The notes beneath the pieces were generated by a model. That model was given only the letters and a program-made list of their open reading frames with translations. It did no database searches and had not been told where the DNA came from. A stretch of DNA of 64,000 nt from Heterotrichella gracilis (Eukaryota > Sar > Xanthophyceae > Tribonematales > Xanthonemataceae), in NCBI GenBank assembly GCA_032358255.1, contig JAULBX010028714.1, positions 62,001 through 126,000 on the forward strand, in the 5' to 3' direction. This document shows, piece after piece, positions 1 through 13,599 of this stretch (positions are counted from its first letter, which is position 1; the number at the start of each line of letters is the position of its first letter). The translations under genes and the position numbers were made by a program.

Positions 1-2698
1 CGCGGAGTCAAACGTGTTCACAACCATGTGCTCCTCCTCCACGTTCTGTTGCAGCTGGGAGACCAGGTCAGGGATGGTGGATGGGCTGCTGTGTGGGGGG
101 GCGTGGGCGGTGCTGGTAGCGGATGGTGGTGGTGGGTGGGAGGGTTGGGCACCGGCTGTGGGGGTATCATGTGCGGGTGCTGTGGAGGTTGCTGCATCAG
201 CACTGGGGCATGTGCTGGTGCCACCATCACTGACTCCTGTGCCTGCAGCTGGATGTGACTGTGGCTGTGCTTGTGATGGAGGGTTGAGCATCCGTTGCAG
301 CTCAGACAAGAGCGCTTTCCTCCGCTCAAATATGGCCAACAAGCGGGGCATGAGCTTGTCCCTGCGGACAGGAAGAGGGATTAGGGATCGGGAACAAGGG
401 ATTAGATTCATGCTTGAGGGTACAGGTGGAGAAGGCAGAAGGGCATGAGCGTGTCCCTGCAGGCGGGTTTAGTATTTGGGGTTCAAGAATAAAGGCTCAT
501 AATTCAGGGTCTTAGGTTGCAGCAGGGGGCAGAACGGCAAGAGCTTGTTCCTGCAAGTGAGAGCAGGAGAGATTCTAACCATTAGTAAATCCAACTACCT
601 ACAAGTCTCCACAAGGGCATTCACTGCGTGTGGTTCCAACCGCCAAGTTCTACCACAATCCCTCACCTCATGATCTTGACCTCCATGCGCTGCTTTGGGG
701 TGATGCGTGCGCAGGCAATGACCTCCTCCAGGACCCGCATTTGCTCCGGATCCCGCTCGCCCCCCTTCTCAAGGGGCTCAATGGGCGACCAGTACTCTAT
801 GAGTTGGAACATGTCCAGTGGGCGCACCAGGGCAAAGGCCATCCCCTTAAGCATCTGTGAGGGGTGGGTACAGAGGTGGTGATCAGCGCTCACTGTTAAC
901 GACACTGGGACAGCGTTCGTACGTATGTGGGAACGTACAGCAGGTGAGAGCAGAAGTTCATGGAGACAAACGGTAATAAGACAACAAAATGGGACAATTT
1001 GCCTTGATAGAAGTACTGGCAATACAAATCTTCATTGAATTTTTTCAAGTGTGTGTAAGGTGGAGTGGCGCCTCAAAGAACTACAAGAAAGGCTTGCAAG
1101 TTGAACACCATCCTGCCCAAGTGCCCTTGTCGTACTGGTCACGGGTGGTACTTACAGTGGGATTGGCGATTGCTCCCAGCTCTGCCATATCCTCCTGCGT
1201 TGGCTCTGCGCATGTGTTGAATTGGGTTGAGAAGGGTGAACTTGAGAGGGTGGTGATTCACCTTACGAAAATTAGATTAGAACTCAGCTTATTTTGTGAG
1301 AGATTGACAGGCCCATGCTGGTTTTCCTTTTGAGCGGAAATGGCATGTAACTGCTTTTTGGTAATAACTACCCAGCTCATAATCGATTGCTCATGTTATG
1401 AGCTGGGTAGTTACTACAATACCCCGCTCATGACAAGTCAGCTACTTGTGAAATTACCAATTCACAAGGCCCAATTTCTTCCTGAAATGGGACAAGGTTA
1501 CATCCCATACAGAAGTTCACTGTGCTTAAAAGGTCCATGAGTGGGGATGGAGAGTCCTACCCACCTCTTCCGCCCATTTGCACCAGCTTCATAGCGCATT
1601 TGTCGATCACCCCCTTGCATTCGCTGAAAAACTGGTTGCTGGAGAACTCTTGCTGGAGGTTGGTCTTTGGGGTGGAAGTGACCTCGTTGGGATTGCTCGT
1701 TTGTTCCTACCACATATGCATGATATGAAGCTCAGTTGGTAATAGAATGCCATCAGCGGTTGGCGTTTAACTGCAGTTTGTGCACTAAATTTGTGCAGGT
1801 TTAGCCAAGTAGCACTGAAGTAAAATTTAACCCATCCCCACGCCACACAGGGTAGCAGCTTGCACAGGGTAGGTTGCACGTGGTTGAGGTAGCAGTGAGG
1901 GCATTTCTCAGCTGGCACTGTGCATACTCTCACTTACTCTTACCTGTGCATACTGTATGATGATGGCCTGGCTCTGCACCACCTTCTCCAGGGAGCACGC
2001 CTCCACCTCCAGCAGCTGCTTCTCCATCCTCAAACGTGCCAACTCAGAGGTCAACTGCTGTATGTCTTGCTCCATGTCGGACAGCTTTTGCTGCAGGAGA
2101 TGGCACAAGGTCAAGGAAGTGGGGAAAACAGCTTACCTTGCTCCACTCGTGTGGGTACACCCAATATTTGTTATACTGTGGGTGGGACTAGCAAGCAGCC
2201 TCGTGACTGCTGGATGAGACAGTGCAGATTGCTGCTCGTCACCCCTTTTGCGCTAGCAGGTAGGTGAGGACTATGGAGGGGTGAGAGGTAAGTACACACC
2301 TTGCGCTTGGCTCGAAACCGCTTCTGGGCCTCCCTGGTTTTGGGTTTCGTTGTTGCCTTGGCTTTGTTCCAATCCTTCGATGCAGTTCCCCTCGCACCCT
2401 TGCAGCACAAAGTCTGTCCCAGAGATGGAACAGGACCTGCAGGCTCTGTGGGTTGTTGCCAGAAGTGTGACTGATGTCGATCATTGCCCATGGGTTCATA
2501 CTGGTTCAAAGTTGAAGTTGGAGCAGACAGAAGGTCAGTCCAATCCACAGTGTCTACGCTGCAGGTTGGCTCTTCTTGCGTATTGCTGGTAGCGACTTCC
2601 TGGCCTAATAAAACGTCCATGAACAAGCCATCATCTGACAAATCCCAGCCGCTGCTGCTGGGCTGGAAGGCGCTGCTTTCGACTGAGTAAGTGGCCAT
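1..2698 (-). CDS. bZIP transcription factor (bZIP-1), 3' end beyond the window
   Basis: Nuclear DNA-binding protein of the basic leucine zipper class. Exons read 5' to 3' on the minus strand: 2698-2300, 2090-1944, 1706-1565, 1205-1156, 854-667 and 361-1 (continues outside). All junctions are GT-AG and the phases run 0,0,1,0,2. Exon 1 ends in the basic region (TREAQKRFRAKRK) and exon 2 continues with the zipper; the heptad positions read M, L, L, L. The invariant Asn of the N-x7-R signature is Thr here. The C-terminal half (for example IEYWSPIEPLEKGG, then FERRKALLSELQ, then a Pro/His/Thr-rich tail) matches the layout of the second bZIP gene at 19657, so the two are paralogues. The start is the first ATG of the open exon, reading MATYSVESS. 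It is transcribed away from the CFIm25 gene. The bZIP class is certain; the subfamily is not recognised. Confidence 0.85.
1361..1417. repeat. Near-perfect inverted repeat (hairpin) in bZIP-1 intron 3
   Basis: Two 22-nt arms at 1361-1382 and 1396-1417 are reverse complements with one mismatch, around a 13-nt loop. It lies inside an intron of bZIP-1. It could be the remains of a tiny inverted-repeat transposon or a small-RNA hairpin. Confidence 0.8.
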
Positions 2699-3614
2699 GA
2701 CGAGGGTGCCAACGCATCTGATAAGTCGCAAAGTCCAACGAGCGTGTATCAGCTATCCGTTTGTCGACAATAGCACTAAAAACGAGCAGGTGGGTACCCA
2801 AGAAGAGCACGGCATGCATGCATCGTAACTGCAGTGTGTTCTCGACGCGCTATCAGTAACCAGCCCAAGGAAAGTAACGAGAAGCCCTGGATAACGATGC
2901 CGTGCGTGATAGGTTGTGGCTTGGAGCAAGCTGTAGTCCAAGCCCTGCCCAAAAGAAGGGCTCGTCAGCCTGCAGCCGTGTTGCGTAATGCCAGTTGTAA
3001 AGGAACAAAAGGCAGAAGTCCCCAGGGCCAATCCCCGCCACTCCGAGTACCGGACTCGCTACCTATCTTAAGGAACACACAGTACCAGAAGCCCTGCCTT
3101 GTTCTCGCCCACTACTGTTTTGGCAGATTGGAAGAGGCAGTTGCTTTCTTGCGCCAACCAATTCCCACTTGCGTTTTGGATGCAAGTTCACTAGTATTTC
3201 GCTGGCTGTGGGGCTATTGAACAAATAACCTGGAATGTCAGGGTTGTGATATTTATTGCGGGTTGTGAGGTTGATGCCGGCAGTTTCGTGGACTGGTGAC
3301 CATCACGCGAAAGAAGTTGTCATATGCATGCATTGTAACCCTGCATGCATGCATATTAGGAGCTCATCTCTATCACCCGCGCCTTTATAGCTCACAAAAA
3401 TAACACATTCATTGTGAAAATGTCTAGAGAAACACAGCCGGCAACCAAACCCAGCAGATTCCTCATTCCTGGACCTTACGGCGCACATCACTACCGCTAA
3501 AACAAACCCACCCAATACGTACGACAGTCTCAAAGCCAGCCAGCCAGACCTAGCTACCAGGACACATCCCGCTGAATTCCCCAGCCTCATCCACACTGTC
3601 CCAGTCAGCACACC
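2699..3614. promoter_or_regulatory. Shared intergenic region between divergent bZIP-1 and CFIm25 genes
   Basis: These 916 bp separate two head-to-head start codons, so the stretch must hold both promoters and 5' leaders. I see no convincing ORF in it. It contains ATGCATGC palindromes near 2812 and 3327-3352. No TATA box can be assigned with confidence. Confidence 0.5.
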
Positions 3615-5932
<2,318 letters not shown>

Positions 5933-6880
5933 TCCCCAGTGATGGGTGGGTTATGAGACTTTATGTGATGGGTGATGGGTTTGCTGCCGGATTCTGTTGC
6001 TGCCGGTTTGTGCGGATGGCAGAGCAGGTGTCTGTAGCTTTAGGGCAACAACAGGCACTGGTGCAGCCTCGACTGGACCTTAACCGCTGAGCGTCAATGC
6101 ATTTATTACCTGTTGCAGCACACTTTTGGACAGCCCCTTACAGCGACCAATATGGCTTATGCACATATGACACTTGAAGATTCAGGGTAATAACCCTGCT
6201 ATGCCTGTCCTTAGAGTACAGTGGTTGACAAGGGGTGGGGTGGGGGGGTGTTAAGACGCTCATTTCCTGCTTGACATAATTTTAATATGGTTTACTTGCA
6301 GCGGCATTGGTTGGCAATTCTGCCGTATATGGAACTGCCAATGTGACTGCATCATGCGGTGAGATCTGTCAATTATGGAATTTTGCTGAGTAAGTACCTC
6401 ATGAAATCCTTAAATCCTCAAAGTTTGTAGCAAAGTTTGATGCAAATTTGGGCTTGGACGTTTGGGTACCCCAGACATGTTGGTACCCTAGCAAGGGTTT
6501 TCTGTTGACACAAGCATCAAATTCTGATAGGCCATGAGCCAATAAACAAAAATGGGCATGCCAAATCGTTTAAGCTTCAAGGTTGAATATCTGATTTACA
6601 ATTGATAATTTTATCAGCGTTAAGCTCAGCCATGGCTGCAGGTGTCAAAACGCGCCTGCCTCCAGTGAATGGCCAAGCTGCAGGTGAGGAAATGCTGCAC
6701 ACACTGACCACCACAGTCCAGGGCAAGAGCGTCACAATCCACACGGTGAGAGAGGAGTGCTGCATATTGTAACAGTTGCAACACAACCACAGACCTTGCA
6801 ATTGCACGGCTTTCAAAGCCATGCTTGGCAATATGCACGCCATTGGGTCTTAGCGAGAACTCATGCCAGGGGGGAGGTAT
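5933..6880. other. Tail-to-tail intergenic stretch
   Basis: Between the CFIm25 stop and the stop of the minus-strand LRR gene. A 47-codon ATG ORF lies on the plus strand at 6632-6772. It has no recognisable family, so I do not call it a gene. Otherwise nothing stands out. Confidence 0.4.
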
Positions 6881-7139
6881 TCACAACCCACACAGAGAGC
6901 CCACATCCTTCCTCAGTCTTAGACTGAGTCTTAGCCTTAGGCCGAGTATACTGGCTGCACATGTACCCAAGGTCAGGTAGGTCAGGCAGATCACCACCAT
7001 GTACACATGGAATAGCCCTCCAGGACGGCGCAGCAGCAGCATCTCATATGAAGTCATCTCACGGAAACTCATCTGAAACTCTTCATCATCGTTGCACTCT
7101 TCACGCAGATTCTCACTAGGGAGCTGGTGTCTCAGGCGT
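6881..7139 (-). other. Terminal exon with predicted membrane segment
   Basis: Acceptor ATGCAG precedes 7139, and phase 2 fits the LRR exons upstream. It encodes about 85 residues: an acidic patch (EECNDDEE), a hydrophobic stretch of about 22 residues and a basic tail (LRLRLSLRLRK) ending at TGA. This is unlike the CWGPGNPQPPW end of the plus-strand LRR genes, so the arrays share repeats but not tails. Confidence 0.55.
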
Positions 7140-10100
7140 CTGCATGTGGATGTCAAGTGTGAGTGATGGCCGCCATCACTTGCATGCATGCAACACTAGT
7201 GCGGTGCACAAGTTGCCACCATTGCACAGGCTCAGTAGCAGGCGATACTGCTCAGTGGGTACCAGGCTATCATGCACCCACGATCCACTCCCCAACCACC
7301 CTCAAGCCTTTGCAACTTACCATAAGCTTTCTGGGTGAGCCAGCACAAGCGTAAAGGCCTCCGCCTCCAGCACTCTCCCGGAAGCACTGCCATCTTGCTC
7401 ATCTCATTGTTAATCAGGTCCCTGCATGCGTGTGTTGAGTGGTTGAAGATGCGCATGCAGCACTGCCAGTATACCTTTCACCAAAATCAAGGGTTAGTCA
7501 TTTACGGCATGCTCTATATGTACCCCTGCGGGAACACAAAGCACTGTTGCAGCTCACAGTTGCCACCATTGCACAGGTTTGAGCCCACCAGATGGTGGTA
7601 GACACACACAGAATGGCAACTTGGCATGATGATGAGCTCATCACCCACTTGCTCACACCTCGACCCCAAGAAAAGGTGCTGCAGATGGTATATTTATGGA
7701 TCATGTATGACACTGCATTTTGAGTGATATCTTGTCATAAATGTACCAGGATTCATAATATGTGGGTGTATCCTGGTTCGGGCCATGCATCCAGTTGACT
7801 GTGTTTGTCATGCAATGCCGCCATGTTAATTAAAGAAAGAAAGGAAACGCCGGCAAGTGGCCGCCAGACACAACACACACACACACACAAAGGTCATGTT
7901 CCACCTCGCCAAAGTATGTGTACATGGGTACATTTTACCAGAAGAAGAAAGAAAGGAAGGGAACGCACAGAGGCGTAGTTAGGGGGCCACTGGCTCGCAC
8001 CAGGGCACCACTATGTACATGTGTGCATCACCATTACATGTATACACTCACCATGACCTGGGTAGAAGCCATCTGACACGTATTCACAGTAATCATACGT
8101 AAAATACATTCATTCGCAGTGCAAGAGGCCCCATCGCCGTGAGTGTAAACACGACGTGATCTTCAAGCTACCGCAACTTACACATGTGTTAACATGGGAA
8201 ACGCCCCTGCATTGCCCCACTCTGCCGGCAGGCACCCGCTAAGCTTGGGCGGGTCACACCATGAGAGGACAGTGTAAGCATGGCTTATGCAAGCGACACT
8301 ACTGCAAGCGCACAATTGCCGCCACTGCACATGCTTCATTGCGCTGGGCGGGGCGTCCACAGCAGGGGCCCGCGCAGACGGTGGCAGGCAATCATGTACA
8401 TAAAAAAATATATAGTATGTGTGTGGGTGCACACGGTGTGCGTGAGCACATGCATGCTGCACTCCTGCAGCGCTCAGATACCACTACGGCACAGGCTGGG
8501 TGAGGCGTCCACGGCAGAGGCCCGCGCAGAAGGGGTGCTGACAATCATGCACACTGACATCTTCAAGTTTGAGAGAAACAGTGCTTTCTGGAAGCCATTC
8601 AAGATAACATAACCTGCCTGTATGTGGTAGCCTATCACATGCAGATGTTGATAGACCATCACATGCATTATATACTTTAGGGGGCATGCCAGGACCATTT
8701 TCCTACTCTTCCCCCCCCCCCCCAATGGTAACTTACAGATGTTCCAATTTTGGAATTCCATCAGCGCCCCACTCTGCCGGCAGCGGTCCACTCAGAGAAA
8801 TGTTTGCCAGATTGCTGCAGGAGGTTATCAAAAAGTTGACTCAGGCGTGCATGTGGCACTACTGCAGGGCAACACTGGCACCACGGCGTTCGCATGAGGA
8901 GGGGTCAGAGGGGGTACACACAGCACTGGGGCAGGTAATAAGAGGGCAGACACTTACACACAAAAGTTACAATGGCTTGGCAAGTGAACAGGTGATACAC
9001 GCTGCTAGCTATGCAGCATGCTGTCCCTAGGCCCTGGCATCCCCACCTGAAGTCCCCATCCCCAAGCTGGTCCATGCATGCCATGTGGGTGGGAGTGCAC
9101 ATGCCACCACAAGCACATGCACACCCTGGCCTGGCACCATCAAAATCACTGCGTACAGGCATGCACATAACCCCCAGGACCCAAATCCACTGACCCAGTG
9201 ACTTACAGCACGTTCAACATTGGAAATGCCCCCGCGTGGCCCCACGCTGCTGGCAACTCCCCGCTCAGTTAATGTTTTCTGGGAATCTACACAATGAGCG
9301 TGAGAACTTTAGTTAGGCTTAGGCATGTGGCACTACTGCAGACGCTAATTCGTGCGGGCTGGGTGGGGTGCAAGCACACCAGGAGGGGCAGATGACTTAG
9401 TTGAGCTGATAGCAGATGATAACGATGACTGATGACAGATGAATAGGGTAGATCTAATCTGTCAGCAACCTCATTTCTGTTTATAACAGACACCCCGTCA
9501 CGCCATGTGAGAGATATTTAGTGCTGGCTACGCAGCTGCATGTCAAAGTGCCCGTGTGTGTCCCAAAGTTGTCCATGTTATTCCATATGGGTGAGGGCGC
9601 CCCATGCCTCCCTAAAAGCACAAATCATCATTAAACTGAGCTATACCTGGCCTCAAGCCCTTGCAAGCCATTCACTTGACACCATCATATTGTATGCCCT
9701 ACTGTGGTGCAACCATTACCGCGCTGTTACTGAATTCAGCACATACAGCTAGCGTGTGCACCTTCACCAGTCATCAGGTTCAGCGTCACCATATGGACCT
9801 GTGTGCAAGACTGACTGCTAATCTGGCTATTTTGCTGGAATGCATGTAACTAGCTGGATAGTTAACTAACTATATGGACCTGTGTGGCTCCATCTGCTGC
9901 ATCTGACCACTTAAATGGGAATTCACCAAAAACTTACAGGATGGCAAGACTCGGAAATGCCTCCGCATGACCCACTGTGGGGGTAGCTCCACAAAGAGGT
10001 TGTCGGACAGATGCCTGCAAGTTGGGTACACTACTTAGCATGGCATGCAAGGCAAGCGTGCTATGATTTGTGCCATATAAACTCAGCACTTGTGGCTCTA

Positions 10101-10418
10101 GATTTGCTATTGCAACCTCAGCAGGGGCTGTCATGGATACGCACAATGGATTATGGTGACAAATGACCCTGGATTTTTAAATTATGTGTTCTCAATAGCA
10201 TCCCAGGACCCTGCAGTATAATAGATATATCTTAGGTTTGGTGTGTGTGTCTCTGGTGTGCAATATGCCCTGTGTCTTACATGCAGTGCCACCAGATATA
10301 CACCCAACATGTCCCTGTAGCGCCCACGGGCAAAATGATATTATAGAGTCAAATGGATATTATTTTAGTGGGAGAGTGCCCACCGCCATGTGTCCACCAC
10401 CGAGCCACCACAACTTAC

Positions 10419-10499
10419 AGCGCTTGTAGCTTGGAAAATGCCCCTGGATTGCCCCACTCTGCCGGCAACTCCCCGCTCAGCTGGTTGTTGCCCAGCCGT
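10419..10499 (-). other. Intact 81-nt LRR exon
   Basis: Flanked by CAG acceptor and GTAAGT donor, phase 2 on both sides, it encodes one full repeat (RLGNNQLSGELPAEWG and onward). It is the best preserved unit of the minus-strand array and a useful reference for the ancestral repeat. Confidence 0.8.
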
Positions 10500-11364
10500 C
10501 TGCATGGCGGTTGCACATGGTGTGGGTGAGGCTATGCATGCGGCACAACCGCAGCACACAGTGCCGCCACTGTAAGTTTCAGACCGGCTGGGTAGGGTGG
10601 CACAGCTGTACCTCAGACAAAAATGGGGGCAGGCAATCAACACATAAATCAATAATGTGTTAGTAAGCACAGCCCGGCCAGATAGAGCGACGTTGATGCT
10701 GATCACACAATGCGGCACAACTACAGCACAATTTCCCGCCGCAGTAAGCCACAATTTAAACTTCAGGCGGGCCCGCTCAAAAGGGGGGCAGGCAATCAAT
10801 ACATGAATGAGCACAGCACCGTCAAGTCCTTAAGGCAAGGCTGAATACATTAATGTACTCGTCCCAGTGCCCCTGTGCGTGCCCATGCCTGTCCATGCAA
10901 TGTGGGTGGGGGTGTGGGTGTGGGTGGGGGCTCCATCAGCACATGCACGCGCTGGCCTGTCACATGCTGATGCTTATCTAAGGAATTTTATACAGCCGTC
11001 ATGTATAACTATAGTCACAAAGTTATCATCCAAAAACAGCTAATTTTGTTTCTAAGTATTCCTATTTATTTTTTCTAAATTTAAAATGTAATAAGTAAAA
11101 GTTGTTTCCTTTGTGGCGGAATGTAGCACCCACAGCCTAAATCCATTGTAACTGCCCTCCAGCATTGGAAACGCACCCACCCTGCCCCACTCTGCCGACA
11201 GCACCCCGCTCAGCTGGTTGTGTCTTATGTACCTGGAGTTGAATGTGAGAACAGTGTTAGTGTGGCTTATGCACGCGGCACCAATGCAGGCGCAACGACG
11301 CCACCACTGCACAGGCTGCATGTGCAGCGGGCGGGGCGTCCACACAGGCCATGCCAGGGACAGC

Positions 11365-12252
11365 ATGGCGCGCGGTGCTGTGGAGAACTCGCCTCTGCGC
11401 GGCGAAGCAGGGGGCCAGCGGGGGCGGGGAGCGCGGGGCGCCAGCCGCCACGAAGAACCCAGCAAAGACCAGTCCCGCCTGCGGTGCTTCAACTGCAACA
11501 AGCTCGGCCACGTTGCGCCAGACTGCGGGGAGCCCTTGAAGCGTCGCACGCTGATCCGCCTGGGCTTGGCGGAGGAGCACACCAGCAGCGCAGACGCTGA
11601 CGCAGATGCTGGCGCAGATTTGGCGCTGCATGGCGCGGCATCACTGGTGCACCATGCAGCGGAGCCGCTTGGGCAGGCGTGGGGGACCACCTGGTTTGAC
11701 CCTGGCTACAAACTAGGGCATGAACTAGGGTATGACCTAGGGTATGCCCCGGACTAAACCCCTGGGTATGACCCTGGGTATGACCCTGGGTATGCTGCCC
11801 CTGGGTATGACCAACCCAATGATGAGCAGCCCCCTCCCCGCTGCTTCAACTGCAACAAGCACGGCCACCATGCGAAGGAATGCGGGCGGCCCATGAAGCC
11901 GCGCACGCTGGTCCGCCTGGGCTTGGCTGAGGAACACACCAGCGGCGCAGATGGCGATGGGCCCGTGCCGCAGCATGGCGGGGGCTTGGCCAGAGTTCGG
12001 GGGCGTTGGGCGCGGGCAGCGGGCGAGAACAACGCTGAAAAGTCAGGGAACAAGCGCTGCTACAACTGCAACAAGCGCGGCCACAGGGCGACGGATTGCG
12101 GGGAGCCCTTGAAGCCGCGCACGCTGGTCCGCCTGGGCCTTGCTGGGGAGCAGGGTGATCAGGCTGGTGCGCAGGCTGATGAGCAACCCAGCAGTAGCGC
12201 AGACGGGGAGGAGGCGTGGCAGGTGGTGGCAACCAGGCGCGGCAGGAGGTGA
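11365..12252 (+). CDS. Triple CCHC zinc-knuckle protein, interrupted by an in-frame TAA
   Basis: Intronless GC-rich ORF for a probable nucleic-acid-binding protein. There are three CX2CX4HX4C knuckles (11485-11526, 11842-11883, 12058-12099), each followed by a conserved segment resembling CGEPLKPRTLVRLGLAEE. The protein is thus a threefold repeated module. Between modules 1 and 2 sits a Gly-Tyr-Asp-rich tandem repeat (GYDPGYDPGYD). TAA at 11755-11757 falls in that repeat and in the same frame as everything downstream. Either a roughly 100-nt intron (GTATGA near 11730 to CAG before 11833) removes it, or the gene is split or decaying. The start chosen is the ATG beginning MARGAVENSP; upstream frame extends into LRR-derived repeat DNA and is doubtful. 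The ORF faces the LRR remnant. A retrotransposon gag origin is possible, but no reverse transcriptase or integrase is nearby. Confidence 0.6.
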
Positions 12253-13599
12253 TGGCAGGGGGTGATTTTAGTCTTTTTCATTGGTTGGAGGCAAATGTGG
12301 TACACCAGGGCACAGCCTACTCAGTTTTTTATGTTTACTTCTTTGTGTCCTTTCATTTTGCTTCCTACTCTCGAGATTTGGTAGGGTTTGGTTTAGGGGT
12401 TGGCTTGAGGCTTGCAGGATGTGTGTGTTTCAGTGAATTTGCAAGGGTGGCATTTTCCCATTATTTTTGAGGTTGCTTGATCATAGCTATGAACACGACA
12501 CTGTCGAGACACTGCAGCAGGGGAAGCTGCTGAGTGAGGAAATAGTAGTTTCTTTTCAGCCCCTGCCCACCACATCCAATGTCAACCTATAATATATGCT
12601 ATAGAAATGAAGCTGCTTTCTTTTGGATCCGTGGCGGTATTCACCTCTATTTTTCCTGTCAAAGCTGGGCTTGGCACTTGGCCATCACTTAATGGACATT
12701 GGTTGGCAAAAGACGGCCCAGTCTGGTTTGTGAATGGCACTCTATGTCCTCACTTCTATGTCCTCACTTCTTGCAGCTTCTGGGCAGCAAGTCTGCACTG
12801 CAAGTCCACTGCAACAGTGTGAATGAGTGAGACTCAGCGAGTCGCTGAGTCGGCTACTCAACAGGCATTAATGCCAGCTTTTGAGATCTCCACTTTCGGT
12901 AAAGCTTTGGCTTTAGTTAGCTAACTCACACCAGGCCGCTACTGTCTGTTTAACCTAGTTGACACCGTGCGTGGTTCAGCCGTTACTGAAAACGGGCTAC
13001 CACAAAGTATTGCACCTTTGCTAGTAGGGACACATTTGCCCAGCCTGCCAACTCACCTCCCAGTAGCCAGTGTACAACCTAGGGTTGCGTTGACAGAGTC
13101 GCTGCGAGATCTCCCACGGATATTGAGGGGGCATGGGTTCGACTGGTGTGAAGCCTGGCGGGTGTGGGTCCTCCCTCAAACCACCTCAAGCTCACCTGGT
13201 AGCGAGCATTTCTCAGGCGAATATCCGCGCACCGCGGTGCCTGTTGCACACATGTCGCAACGTACATGGCGTGGAACAGCAACCTCTGGCGTTTGTGAGA
13301 AGCAGGTGAGCAACCCTTGCCTGTGGAGGCATTTGGGGGCATATGCATGCATGCAAGTCTCCCAGAGATACAGAGCAGCGAGGGTCCGCACACGCTGCTT
13401 GTATGGCCAAAGTGAAAGGCCTTTTTTTGTGTTTGACTCTGGCTGTGAGTGCTTTGCTGTATATCTGTGCACGCACCCCTGGGTAAACCAAGCACATATA
13501 TCACATATCAGTTGCATGCATTCACAGGCAGCACATACTTAGTTCCAACTCCTTCTACACTCAGTTGGTGACTGACACCTGCATTCAAATCTTCTCCAG
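12253..13599. other. Region without a firm gene
   Basis: Holds the presumed 3' flank of the zinc-knuckle ORF and, near 13200-13305, possible 5' sequence of SirB (a splice-donor-like GTGAGC follows 13305). A long plus-strand frame from 12967 starts at GTG and shows no family resemblance. No repeat family was recognised. Confidence 0.4.

Larger units (their letters stand above)
6881..11232 (-). pseudogene. LRR/transmembrane protein gene, decayed and lacking its 5' end
   Basis: Minus-strand remnant of a gene with one leucine-rich repeat per exon. Exon-like units lie near 11232-11152, 10499-10419, 10014-9938, 9282-9207, 8814-8737 and 8260-8182, with a garbled one near 7425-7320. The last exon is 7139-6881. 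The LRR core reads LSGELPAEWGNPGAF; plant LRRs have similar N-x-LSG-x-LP cores. Units 10499-10419 (81 nt) and 8814-8737 (78 nt) are intact with phase-2 edges. Damage: no GT donor after the first unit, a 77-nt unit that shifts frame, an in-frame TAA near 9270, and no acceptor AG before 8260. The final exon encodes FREMTSYEMLLLRRPGG, then a hydrophobic segment (VYMVVICLTYLTLG) and an Arg-rich tail, suggesting a C-terminal membrane anchor. No N-terminal exon is visible; the zinc-knuckle ORF lies where it would be. Confidence 0.7.

Noticed and set aside
6632-6772. Small ATG ORF (47 codons) on the plus strand
   Set aside because: Looks protein-like (TTTVQGKSVTIHT) but is too short, without a family or promoter evidence; noted only in the intergenic entry.
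11717-11757. Alternative genetic code (TAA as Gln, as in some ulvophytes) for the zinc-knuckle ORF
   Set aside because: Other genes in the window use TAA, TAG and TGA as ordinary terminators and never need reassignment.
11365-12252. Retrotransposon gag (nucleocapsid-type knuckles)
   Set aside because: No reverse transcriptase, integrase, protease or LTRs were seen in the flanks, and the repeated RLGLAEE-type segment is not a gag feature I know. Kept only as a remote option.
12967-13542. Long plus-strand open frame of 191 codons upstream of SirB
   Set aside because: It starts at GTG, has no recognisable domain, and its frame does not join SirB exon 13600 in phase. Part of it may be 5' sequence of SirB, but I could not show it.
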